Positions 9,747 through 18,676 of a stretch of 64,000 nucleotides of DNA are shown here, one piece after another. Under the pieces are notes generated by a model. That model did no database searches, was not told the DNA's origin, and worked only from the letters and a program-made list of their open reading frames with translations. How positions within the stretch are numbered: position 1 is the stretch's first letter; each line of letters opens with the position of its first letter. Made by a program: the position numbers and the translations under genes. Origin of the DNA: Thalassobius sp034670005 (GTDB lineage: Bacteria > Pseudomonadota > Alphaproteobacteria > Rhodobacterales > Rhodobacteraceae); NCBI RefSeq assembly GCF_034670005.1, contig NZ_JAXMOH010000001.1:558001-622000 (forward strand). Direction: 5' to 3'.

Positions 9747-11105
9747 ATGATCAACACCTTCCGCCGTTTCAGTCTGGGAAGCAGCCTGACAGAGCGTGCT
9801 TTGCGCAGTTCGGCAATTACCTCGATGGGGTTCGTTGTTTATCAGGGCCTGCGGTTGATATCGAATCTGGTCCTGACCCGCATCTTGTTCCCCGAAGCTT
9901 TCGGCCTGATGGCTTTGGTTTCGGTTGTGATGATGGGACTGGCAATGTTTTCCGATGTCGGCGTCAGCCCCTCGATCATGCAATCCGAACGCGGTGATGA
10001 AACAGATTTCCTGAACACCGCATGGACGATCCAGATTATCCGGGGCGTCAATCTGTGGATCGTGACCTGCCTTCTGGCCTACCCGGTATCTGTTTTCTAT
10101 CAGGAACCGCAACTTCTTTACCTGTTGCCGGTGGCTGGGATGACGCTGTTGATCAACGGATTCAACCCGACCAAATTGGAAACCGCAAATCGCCATCTGC
10201 GGGCCGGACGGGTCACGTTGATCGACATAGGTGTACAGGTCGTCGGGTTGATGGTTGCCGTCATCGCCGCATGGATCACCGGGTCGGTCTGGGCGCTAGT
10301 GCTCAGCGGTCTGGTCAGCGCGATTGCTCAAGTATTTTTTCTGTCCTATTTCCTGCCCGGCGAACCGAACCGGCTGCGTTGGGAAAAATCGGCCGCGGAC
10401 GAATTGATCAATTTTGGGAAATGGATATTCCTCAGTACTATATGTGGGTTTTTCATCGGGCAAAGCGATAAGCTGGTGATCGGAAAATTCCTGTCGCTGG
10501 ATGAATTCGGCGTCTACAATGTCGGTTTCTTCCTAGCCTCTTTTCCGCTGCTTCTGGGCGGTATGGTTACCCGCAAGGTGCTGATTCCGATCTATCGGGA
10601 AAACCCGCCCAAACAATCGGTTGATAACTTCCTTCGGCTGCGGAAAATGCGGTTCTATGCCACCGGACTCCTTCTGGCGATGGTGACGAGCGTGGCGCTT
10701 TTGGGGGTCTGGCTGGTCGACCTGCTATATGACCCCCGCTATCTGCGCGCAGGGGCGGTAGTGGTGGTGCTGGCCTGTGCTCAGCTGCCGCAGATCATCG
10801 TTCTAACCTATGATCAGGCGGCGCTGGCGGCCGGAGATTCGAAGCGATTTTTCGTTTTGGCAGCAGCGCGCGGCGTTCTAATTTTTGCGGGATTGCTGAT
10901 CGGGCTAGAACTGGCCGGTCTTTTGGGGGCACTTCTGGGGCTGGGTTTGGCGTATGTTTGCGCCTACCCGGTTGTTGTATGGCTATCGCGTCACCAAGGG
11001 GCCTGGGATCCATTTCATGACGCCATATTCGCGCTGATTAGCGCCTTGATCATACCCCTGATCCTGTGGCTGCATTGGGTCGATATCTTGAAACTGGCGC
11101 AGTGA
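9747..11105 (+). CDS. Polysaccharide flippase (Wzx/MOP superfamily)
   Basis: This is a multi-pass membrane protein of about 452 residues with roughly 12-14 hydrophobic segments. The opening region (SSAITSMGFVVYQGLRLISNLVLTRILFPEAFGLMALVSVV) is typical of lipopolysaccharide biosynthesis flippases. It should move lipid-linked repeat units from the cytoplasmic to the periplasmic leaflet. ATG 9747 is preferred; an in-frame GTG at 9708 would add 13 polar residues and overlap the upstream glycosyltransferase. It is the last gene before the polyketide synthase, and could in principle also handle a product of that operon, though EPS is the default reading. Confidence 0.88.
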   Translation: MINTFRRFSLGSSLTERALRSSAITSMGFVVYQGLRLISNLVLTRILFPEAFGLMALVSVVMMGLAMFSDVGVSPSIMQSERGDETDFLNTAWTIQIIRGVNLWIVTCLLAYPVSVFYQEPQLLYLLPVAGMTLLINGFNPTKLETANRHLRAGRVTLIDIGVQVVGLMVAVIAAWITGSVWALVLSGLVSAIAQVFFLSYFLPGEPNRLRWEKSAADELINFGKWIFLSTICGFFIGQSDKLVIGKFLSLDEFGVYNVGFFLASFPLLLGGMVTRKVLIPIYRENPPKQSVDNFLRLRKMRFYATGLLLAMVTSVALLGVWLVDLLYDPRYLRAGAVVVVLACAQLPQIIVLTYDQAALAAGDSKRFFVLAAARGVLIFAGLLIGLELAGLLGALLGLGLAYVCAYPVVVWLSRHQGAWDPFHDAIFALISALIIPLILWLHWVDILKLAQ

Positions 11106-11243
11106 ATTGTTCCCATTTCAGACACTCTGATCTCCAAATATTTTAGCAAATATGGCTAAAAAGCCGATGCACTGCCTCAAAACAACCCCATTTTACCCGT
11201 ATCACTCTCATAAGCACTTAGTGACCAGAATGAGTTTGTCTTA
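11106..11243 (+). promoter_or_regulatory. Leader of the polyketide/NRPS operon with an inverted repeat
   Basis: This 138-base gap is the only sizeable non-coding space upstream of the PKS-GT2-NRPS-PPTase run, so the operon promoter probably lies here or further upstream. It contains the inverted repeat TTTTAGC (11141-11147) and GCTAAAA (11155-11161), separated by 7 bases, which could be a repressor site or a weak stem-loop. No convincing -35/-10 pair was found, and no good Shine-Dalgarno sequence precedes the PKS start. Confidence 0.4.
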
Positions 11244-14200
11244 ATGTCGGAAACAATAGAAACCGCCCCAGACACCAGTGCCGACATTGCGATCGTGGGT
11301 ATGGCGGCACACCTTCCCGGTGCGCCGACAATTGAGGACTATTGGGCCAATCTGCGCGACGGCATTGAATCGATCCGCCACCTATCCAAGGAAGCGTTGC
11401 TGGCGGCGGGTGAAGCCCCGCATATGCTGGAACGCGACGACTATGTACCTGCCGCTGCGGTTCTGGACGGGTTCAAGGATTTTGACGCAGAGTTTTTTGG
11501 CTTCTCCCCGAAAGAAGCCGCAATCCTCGATCCACAGCACCGGCATTTTCTTGAAACCGCGTGGGAGGCGCTGGAAAACGCCGGTCACCCACCGGAGAAT
11601 TTCCAAGGTCCGGTCGGTGTTTTCGGTGGCAGTGGGATGGGCAGCTATTTCTATTTCAACATCTGTTCGAACCGCGATCTGGTCGACAGTACCGGCATGT
11701 TCCTGTTGCGCCATACCGGCAATGACAAGGATTTCATGGTCACGCGGCTGTCCCATATTCTGGATCTGAAGGGACCGTCGGTTAATCTGCAGACGGCATG
11801 TTCCACATCACTGGTCGCGACCCATTACGCCTGCCAGTCGCTGTTGAACGGCGAATGCGATATGGCGTTGGCGGGTGGCGTGACAATCGAACTGCCGCAT
11901 GGGCGTGGCTATCTTTACAAAGAGGGCGAAATCCTGTCGCCCGACGGCCATTGCCACGCTTTCGATCACCGCGCGCAAGGCACAGTGTTCGGGTCCGGAG
12001 CGGGGGTCGTCGTTCTGCGGCGATTGGAAAACGCGATTGCCGACGGCGATCATATCTGGGCCGTGATCAAGGGATCTGCGGTCAATAACGATGGCGCCGC
12101 CAAGGCCGGATATCTGGCCCCCTCGGTCGACGGGCAGGCGGCAGCGATTGCCGATGCACAGGCGCTGTCCGATGTCAGCGCCGACACTATCGACTACGTC
12201 GAATGCCACGGCACCGGCACCTATCTGGGCGACCCGATAGAGGTTGCGGCTTTGACTCAGGCGTTTCAGCAAACCACCGACGAGACCGGCTTCTGCCGGA
12301 TCGGGTCGGTAAAAACTAATATCGGCCATCTGGATACGGCGGCGGGGGCGGCCAGCCTTATCAAGACCAGTCTGGCGCTGAAGCACAAACAGATGCCGCC
12401 GACCCTGGGGTATGAAAGCCCCAACCCGGCGATCGACTTCGACCATTCGCCGTTCCTGGTGAACGACAAACTGACCGACTGGGTGTCGCATAAGGGCCCG
12501 CGCCGCGCCGGTGTTAATTCGCTGGGCGTCGGCGGCACCAACGCGCATGTGATTCTGGAAGAAGCCCCCGAACGGACCGCGTCGGACGAAAGCGACTGGC
12601 CATTCCAGATCCTGACCGTTTCAGGCCGCAATAAATCCGCGCTGGAGGCCAATAGCGCCAATCTGGCCGCGCATCTGCGCGCCAATCCAGAACAGCCGCT
12701 TGCCGATGTCGCCTGGACGCTCAAGCAAGGCCGCCGTGCGTTTGAGCGCCGCCGCGTTATTGTGGCTGAAACGCATGAGCAAGCCGCCGAATTATTGGAG
12801 ACGAACGACCCCCGCCGGGTTTTCACCCATACCGTGGTAGGCGACCGGCCCGAGGTGGTGTTCATGTTCCCCGGCGGCGGCGCGCAATATGCGGGCATGG
12901 CGCGAGATTTGTATGAAACCGAACCAGTTTTTGCCGAATGGATGGATCGGGGGCTTGAGGTTTTACAAGGCAAGATCGATTACGATATCCGCGCCCTGTG
13001 GATGCCGGAACCGGGGCAGGAAGACAGTGCGGATGAGGCCCTAAAAACCCCCTCGATCCAGCTGCCGCTGATCATGATCGTTGAATATGCGCTGGCCCAG
13101 CTCTGGATCAGCTGGGGTGTAAAACCTGCCGCCCTGACCGGGCATTCAATGGGCGAAAACACCGCCGCCTGTCTGGCTGGCGTGATGAGCTTCGAGGATT
13201 GCATCGGGTTGGTGCATCTGCGCGGAACGTTGTTCGATACAGTCCCAGCTGGCGGCATGCTCAGCGTAACGCTGCCGGCGACAGAACTGAAGCCACTTCT
13301 GGGCGACGACCTCAACCTTGCTGCTGTAAATGCGCCGGGGCTCAGCGTCGCGTCGGGGCCACAGGCGGCCCTGGATCGGCTGGAGACCGAGTTGAAATCG
13401 CGTGACATCGACTGTCAGCGTATTCTGATCGACATTGCCGCACATTCCCGGATGCTGGACCCGATCCTCGATTCATTTCGCGCCTATCTTCAGTCCATCC
13501 CGCTGAATGCGCCACAAATCCCGTTCACCTCGAACCGGACCGGTGCGTTTATCACTCCGAACCAAGCCACCGATCCCGATTACTGGGTTGACCATCTGCG
13601 CAACACGGTCCTGTTCGCCGACTGCATCGGCACGCTGTCCGAAGCTGGCGACAAGGTGTTTATCGAAGTCGGACCGGGCAAGGCGCTGGCGTCTCTGGCC
13701 GGTCAACATCCCGACGTAACACCCAATCAGGTAATCGGATCGCTGCGCCATCCTCAGGACGATATCGCAGACGATACCTATTTCGCCACCATGCTGGGCC
13801 GGGCTTGGGCCGTCGGCATCGATTTCGACTGGCATCAGATCTGGGGCGACGCCCGGCGCAACCGGGTGGTTCTGCCCTCCTACGCTTTCCAGCGTCAGGA
13901 ATATTTTATCGAACCGGCTGCCGCGGGCGACGCGCCTGCCGATGAATGGCTGATGCGTCGGGAAGACATGGGAGATTGGGCCTATCGGCCGGTCTGGAAG
14001 GCCCGCTATGCCGATTGCGCGGTGGACGTGACCGGTGATCTGACCGATATTTCCAAAGAAACCTGGCTGATCTTCGAAGACGACACCGGTATAGGGGCGG
14101 ATATTTCCAAACGCCTACGTTTGGCAGGACATCAGGTAAGCTCGGTCCGTCCGGGCGATGCCTTCGCCAAGACCGAAACCGGATATGTTCTGGCACCCGA

Positions 14201-17200
14201 ACACGGGCGCACGGGCTACGATCAACTGCTGCAGGATCTATCAACGCATGGCAATTTGCCCAGCCGTATTCTGCATCTTTGGCTGCTGACCGAAGACGAA
14301 AAATCCCGCCCAGGCAGCAGCTTTTTCCACCGCAATCAAGAATACGGTTTCTATTCTCTGCTGTTCCTCGCACAGGCGACCAGTGAACAAAATGTGCCCT
14401 CGCCACTTCATATTACGGTGGTGACATCGGATGCGACCCAGCTGCGCGATGAACCCTTGCGATACCCCGATAAGGCCACCGTGATGGGACCGGCGCGGGT
14501 CATCCCGCGTGAATTCCCCGGAATCACATGTTCAGTTCTGGACGTCGAACGCATCGGGCGCGGGAAGAAACGCGCCAACGACCCGATCCTTGGTCACCTT
14601 CTGGAAGAAGCTCTTTCCACCCCTGCGAACACGATTGCAGCGATCCGCAGCGATAAACGGTTCGAACTGGATTTCGCAGAAACCCCGTTTGCACCGACGG
14701 ATGACATCGCCATCCGTCAAGGCGGAACCTACATGATCACCGGGGGATTTGGTGGGATCGGCGTGACACTGGCCGAGGCGCTGATCGATCGCGCTCAGGC
14801 GAATATCGTTCTGCTGGCCCGCACCCCGCTGCCCGCACGTGTGGAATGGCCCGGCATTCTGGACAAAACAGCCCCCAGCGACCCGGTCGCGCGGCGCATC
14901 CGCGCCGTGCAGCGGCTGGAAAAGGCTGGCGGTCAGGTTCTGGTTCTGCCCGCCGATGTCAGCAATGTCGAAGACATGCGCGACGCGGTCAAGGCCGCGA
15001 CTGACCGCTTCGGGGAAATCAACGGCGTGATCCATGCCGCCGGTGTGATTGCTGATGCACCAATCCTTGGAAAATCGCTGTCTGATATCGAAGATGTTTT
15101 CACCCCAAAAATCCACGGCACTCAAGTGCTGGACACGCTTTTCCCCGATGGAACGCTCGACTGGATGGTGCTGTTTTCCTCCAGTTCGACTGCGACCACC
15201 CCGGCGGGGCAGGTCGATTATGTCGCCGCCAATGAATACCTGAACGCCTTTGCCAAATCCCGTGCTGGGGGACAGACACGAGTGATAGCGATCGACTGGG
15301 GCATCTGGGCCGATACCGGCATGGCGGCCGATGCCATGGCCGCGCGCACCGGCGCTGCCAACAAGGTGGAACCGGAACCCGCAGGACAAGCCCTGCTCGA
15401 TCTGAAAAGCTTTGACGCGGATGGTGCGCGGTTGTTCACCAGCGCGTTCTCGGCGCGCGGCCGCTGGGTGTTTAACGAACACCGCACGGCGCAAAACGAT
15501 ATTATTTTGCCCGGCACCGGCTATCTGGAACTGATCCAAGAAGCATTGCGATCCCAAGGGGAATCCGGCCCCTATGAAATCAAGGATCTGTTTTTCCTGT
15601 CACCGATGCAACTTGGCGCCGATAGCGAAATCCAAATGCGCCTACGCTTGCTGCGCAGCGAACAGGGCTACGAAATTGAAATTCAAAGTGCCGACAGCGG
15701 CACCGGGCGGTTTGAAGCGAATGCACAAGGCTCTGTTGCCCTGATGCCCTTGACCCAGCCTAACAAGATCGACCTTGCCGGTATCTCCGTACGGTGCGGC
15801 GCAGTGGAAATCGCACCCAAGGGCGGTTCGTTGACCACGCCGCAAGAACAGCATCTGAATTTCGGCCCACGCTGGCGCGTCTTGAATACGGTATCGTATG
15901 GAACAGATGAAGGTCTGGCGCGACTGACCCTACCGCCGCAATTCCATGACGACCTTAACGACTATGCCCTGCATCCCGGGCTCTTGGATATCGCCACCGG
16001 CTGGGCGATGCAGTTGATCAACGGCTATCAACCCAGCCATCTTTGGGTGCCGGCATCCTATCACCGACTGCGCGTCTTTGCGCCGCTTCAGAGTGAAGTT
16101 ATCAGCTGGGTCCGCAATGCCGGGAAAAATTCCGGCGACGGTCCGATGGCGACCTTTGACATCACAATCGCCGCGCCCGATGGCACTGTCCTACTGGATA
16201 TCGAAGGGTTTTCGATCCGCAAACTGGAGGACGATATCGCCTTTGCCCGGACCGAGGCACAATTGGCAGAGATTGACCACCGTCCGCTCTCGCCGGCCGA
16301 AGAACGGCTGCGACACAACCTGTCGCAGGGCATCCGCCGCGAAGAAGGGGCCGAGGCGTTTTTCCGTGCGCTCGCCAGCGGACAATCGCAAATCGTTGTG
16401 TCCTCGCTTGACCTGCACAAACTGATCGAACAGGCCAGCGACACGATGCAGACCGAAAGCAGCGAACAGAAATTCCAGCGCCCCGAACTCGATCAGGACT
16501 ATGCCGCACCGGAAACCGAGGTGGAAAAGCGTCTCGCCGGGTTCTTCGAGGAATTGCTGGGCGTCGATCAGATCGGCATCGACGACAGTTTCTTCGATCT
16601 TGGCGGCCACTCGCTGATCGCGGTGCGGCTGTTTGCCAAGATCAAGAAAAGCTTTGGCACCGAATTCCCGATCTCGGTGCTGTTCGAAGCCCCCACAATC
16701 CGTAAAATCGCCGCGATGATCCCAAATCTTGGCGACACCGCGCCCGAGGACGCGGAGATCGCCGCCGTACCGGAACGCCGGTTCACCCATGTGGTGCCGA
16801 TGCATCAGGGTGAAGGTGGGGCGCAAACCCCGTTCTTCCTCGTTGCCGGGATGTTCGGCAATGTTCTGAACCTGCGCCATCTGGCGCATCTTCTGGGCAC
16901 TGATCGGCCTTTCTATGGATTGCAGGCGCGAGGGCTGTATGGCGATGCCGAACCGCATAGGTCGATCACCGACGCCGCGCGCGATTACATCGCCGAAATG
17001 CGTCAGGTGCAACCGCATGGGCCTTACATGGTCGGCGGGTTTTCAGGCGGCGGTATCACCGCCTATGAGATCGCTCAGCAACTGACAGAAGCAGGTGAAG
17101 AGGTGTCGATGCTGATCATGCTCGACACGCCTTTGCCGGTACGCCGACCACTGTCGAAACGCGACCGGGCGATGATCCAATGGTTGCAGATCAAGGAAAA

Positions 17201-17636
17201 AGGACCGCTTTACCCAATACAATGGGCCACGAACCGAATCCGCTGGGAATTCACCAAGCGGCGCGGTCAGGACGTCACCGACCAAGGCCCGGCACAATTC
17301 CACAACGCCGAAATTGAGGCGGCTTTCCTGCAAGCGGTAAACAGGTATCACCCAAAGCAGTGGACTGGGCCATTGCACCTTTACCGCCCGCCTCTTCAGG
17401 GCAAATGGCAGGTCGCCCCGGACCGGCTGGTAAATTCAGAACGCGCCTATGTATTGCCTGACAATGATTGGACCCAATGGGCCCCTCAGGTGCAGGTATT
17501 CGAAGTGCCCGGCGATCATGATTCCATGGTTCTGGAACCCAATGTGCGTGTCTTGGCGTCCCGAATTCGCGCTGGAATTGACGCTTTGGAAACCACGACC
17601 CGTCGCAGCGTCCCTCAAGACAAGGCGGCAGAGTAA
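11244..17636 (+). CDS. Type I polyketide synthase, KS-AT-KR-DH-ACP-TE
   Basis: This 2130-residue modular PKS carries, in order: ketosynthase (about 14-440) with C186 in TACSTS and H322/H362; acyltransferase (about 535-860) with S635 in GHSMG and H734; ketoreductase (about 1160-1360) with TGGFGGIG at 1166-1173 and Y1326/N1330; hot-dog dehydratase (about 1400-1680) with H1413 and D1582; acyl carrier protein with S1790 in GGHSL; and thioesterase with S1934 in GFSGGG, D1961 and H2092. KR before DH reverses the usual order. The AT motif before the catalytic His is IAAH, neither HAFH (malonyl) nor YASH (methylmalonyl), so the extender unit is open. The DH motif deviates from HxxxGxxxxP. One base separates it from the next gene. 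It probably elongates and releases a chain supplied by the NRPS. Confidence 0.93.
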   Translation: MSETIETAPDTSADIAIVGMAAHLPGAPTIEDYWANLRDGIESIRHLSKEALLAAGEAPHMLERDDYVPAAAVLDGFKDFDAEFFGFSPKEAAILDPQHRHFLETAWEALENAGHPPENFQGPVGVFGGSGMGSYFYFNICSNRDLVDSTGMFLLRHTGNDKDFMVTRLSHILDLKGPSVNLQTACSTSLVATHYACQSLLNGECDMALAGGVTIELPHGRGYLYKEGEILSPDGHCHAFDHRAQGTVFGSGAGVVVLRRLENAIADGDHIWAVIKGSAVNNDGAAKAGYLAPSVDGQAAAIADAQALSDVSADTIDYVECHGTGTYLGDPIEVAALTQAFQQTTDETGFCRIGSVKTNIGHLDTAAGAASLIKTSLALKHKQMPPTLGYESPNPAIDFDHSPFLVNDKLTDWVSHKGPRRAGVNSLGVGGTNAHVILEEAPERTASDESDWPFQILTVSGRNKSALEANSANLAAHLRANPEQPLADVAWTLKQGRRAFERRRVIVAETHEQAAELLETNDPRRVFTHTVVGDRPEVVFMFPGGGAQYAGMARDLYETEPVFAEWMDRGLEVLQGKIDYDIRALWMPEPGQEDSADEALKTPSIQLPLIMIVEYALAQLWISWGVKPAALTGHSMGENTAACLAGVMSFEDCIGLVHLRGTLFDTVPAGGMLSVTLPATELKPLLGDDLNLAAVNAPGLSVASGPQAALDRLETELKSRDIDCQRILIDIAAHSRMLDPILDSFRAYLQSIPLNAPQIPFTSNRTGAFITPNQATDPDYWVDHLRNTVLFADCIGTLSEAGDKVFIEVGPGKALASLAGQHPDVTPNQVIGSLRHPQDDIADDTYFATMLGRAWAVGIDFDWHQIWGDARRNRVVLPSYAFQRQEYFIEPAAAGDAPADEWLMRREDMGDWAYRPVWKARYADCAVDVTGDLTDISKETWLIFEDDTGIGADISKRLRLAGHQVSSVRPGDAFAKTETGYVLAPEHGRTGYDQLLQDLSTHGNLPSRILHLWLLTEDEKSRPGSSFFHRNQEYGFYSLLFLAQATSEQNVPSPLHITVVTSDATQLRDEPLRYPDKATVMGPARVIPREFPGITCSVLDVERIGRGKKRANDPILGHLLEEALSTPANTIAAIRSDKRFELDFAETPFAPTDDIAIRQGGTYMITGGFGGIGVTLAEALIDRAQANIVLLARTPLPARVEWPGILDKTAPSDPVARRIRAVQRLEKAGGQVLVLPADVSNVEDMRDAVKAATDRFGEINGVIHAAGVIADAPILGKSLSDIEDVFTPKIHGTQVLDTLFPDGTLDWMVLFSSSSTATTPAGQVDYVAANEYLNAFAKSRAGGQTRVIAIDWGIWADTGMAADAMAARTGAANKVEPEPAGQALLDLKSFDADGARLFTSAFSARGRWVFNEHRTAQNDIILPGTGYLELIQEALRSQGESGPYEIKDLFFLSPMQLGADSEIQMRLRLLRSEQGYEIEIQSADSGTGRFEANAQGSVALMPLTQPNKIDLAGISVRCGAVEIAPKGGSLTTPQEQHLNFGPRWRVLNTVSYGTDEGLARLTLPPQFHDDLNDYALHPGLLDIATGWAMQLINGYQPSHLWVPASYHRLRVFAPLQSEVISWVRNAGKNSGDGPMATFDITIAAPDGTVLLDIEGFSIRKLEDDIAFARTEAQLAEIDHRPLSPAEERLRHNLSQGIRREEGAEAFFRALASGQSQIVVSSLDLHKLIEQASDTMQTESSEQKFQRPELDQDYAAPETEVEKRLAGFFEELLGVDQIGIDDSFFDLGGHSLIAVRLFAKIKKSFGTEFPISVLFEAPTIRKIAAMIPNLGDTAPEDAEIAAVPERRFTHVVPMHQGEGGAQTPFFLVAGMFGNVLNLRHLAHLLGTDRPFYGLQARGLYGDAEPHRSITDAARDYIAEMRQVQPHGPYMVGGFSGGGITAYEIAQQLTEAGEEVSMLIMLDTPLPVRRPLSKRDRAMIQWLQIKEKGPLYPIQWATNRIRWEFTKRRGQDVTDQGPAQFHNAEIEAAFLQAVNRYHPKQWTGPLHLYRPPLQGKWQVAPDRLVNSERAYVLPDNDWTQWAPQVQVFEVPGDHDSMVLEPNVRVLASRIRAGIDALETTTRRSVPQDKAAE

Positions 17637-17637
17637 A

Positions 17638-18672
17638 ATGAAAAGCGACCCGCGCCTTTTGACCGTAATCCTGAATTACCGCACGCCCGACATGACCCTG
17701 CAGGCCGTCGCGGCAGCGCTGCGCGCGATGGACGGGATCAATGGACAGATCGTGGTGGTAGACAACGCCTCCGGCGACGGGTCATTCGAGAAAATGCTTG
17801 CTCATGCGGATACAATCGGCTGGACCGCTGCGGGCCGGGTCAGGGTAGTGCAGTCGGGCCGAAATGGCGGCTTCGGCGCCGGTAACAACCATGGTATCCA
17901 GACCGGGCTGAGCGACGGCACCCGCCCAGATTACGTTTACGTGCTGAATTCCGATGCCTTTCCCGCCCCCGATGCGATCCGGCGGCTTATCGACTATCTG
18001 CAAACCCATCCTGAAGCCGGTTTCGCAGGCAGTTATATCCACGGTCCCGACGGCGATCCGCATCTGACCACTTTCCGCTTCCCGTCAGTTTCCAGCGAAT
18101 TCGAAGCCGCGATCAGATTTGGGCCCGTCAGCCGGATGCTGGCGGAAAAGCGCGTTCCGGTGGATATCCCCGATCACACCCGGACGGTCGATTGGCTGGC
18201 CGGGGCCAGCCTGATGATGCGGCGCGAAGTGTTAGACGAGATCGGGCTTTTTGACGAAACATTCTTTCTCTATTTCGAAGAAACCGACCTGTGCCTGCGC
18301 GCCCGGCGCGCTGGGTATAGGACCGTTTTCGTACGCGAAAGCGAAGTCGCCCATATCGGATCGGTCAGCACCGGAATGAAAGAATGGCAACAGGTGCCCG
18401 GTTACTGGTTCGATTCCCGGCTGCATTATTTCACCAAGAACCATAGCGCGTTCTATGCCGCGCTGGCGACGCTGGCGCATCTGACCGGCGGCGTCCTGCA
18501 CCGGCTGCGCCAATACCTGCGGGGCCGCCGCCCTGCCGATCCGCCTCATTTCCTGCGAACATTGCTGCGCCACGACATGGCTGCGATGTTCAAACCCCAC
18601 CGCCACGCCGCGGAACCCCGCCTGACCGATCCAGTATCCCGGCCGGACGGTTCAGCAATCGTATCGGAGTGA
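17638..18672 (+). CDS. Glycosyltransferase family 2 (rhamnosyltransferase-like)
   Basis: This is a GT-A glycosyltransferase of 344 residues, similar in layout to WbbL-type rhamnosyltransferases. Motifs are LLTVILNYRTPDMTLQAV at the N-terminus, IVVVDNASGDGS, NGGFGAGNNHGI, the metal-binding VYVLNSDAF, and FLYFEETDLCLRARRAGY near the catalytic base. ATG 17638 follows the PKS stop by one base and the NRPS begins 4 bases after its own stop, so it is locked inside the PKS-NRPS operon. That position suggests it glycosylates the assembly-line product, or uses it as an acceptor modification on EPS, but this is inference. It could equally be an EPS enzyme captured by the operon. Confidence 0.88.
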   Translation: MKSDPRLLTVILNYRTPDMTLQAVAAALRAMDGINGQIVVVDNASGDGSFEKMLAHADTIGWTAAGRVRVVQSGRNGGFGAGNNHGIQTGLSDGTRPDYVYVLNSDAFPAPDAIRRLIDYLQTHPEAGFAGSYIHGPDGDPHLTTFRFPSVSSEFEAAIRFGPVSRMLAEKRVPVDIPDHTRTVDWLAGASLMMRREVLDEIGLFDETFFLYFEETDLCLRARRAGYRTVFVRESEVAHIGSVSTGMKEWQQVPGYWFDSRLHYFTKNHSAFYAALATLAHLTGGVLHRLRQYLRGRRPADPPHFLRTLLRHDMAAMFKPHRHAAEPRLTDPVSRPDGSAIVSE

Positions 18673-18676
18673 CCCC

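Noticed and set aside
14532..15557. 341-codon minus-strand frame in the PKS
   Set aside because: It is antisense to the KR-DH part of the PKS, whose catalytic residues are all in the plus frame.
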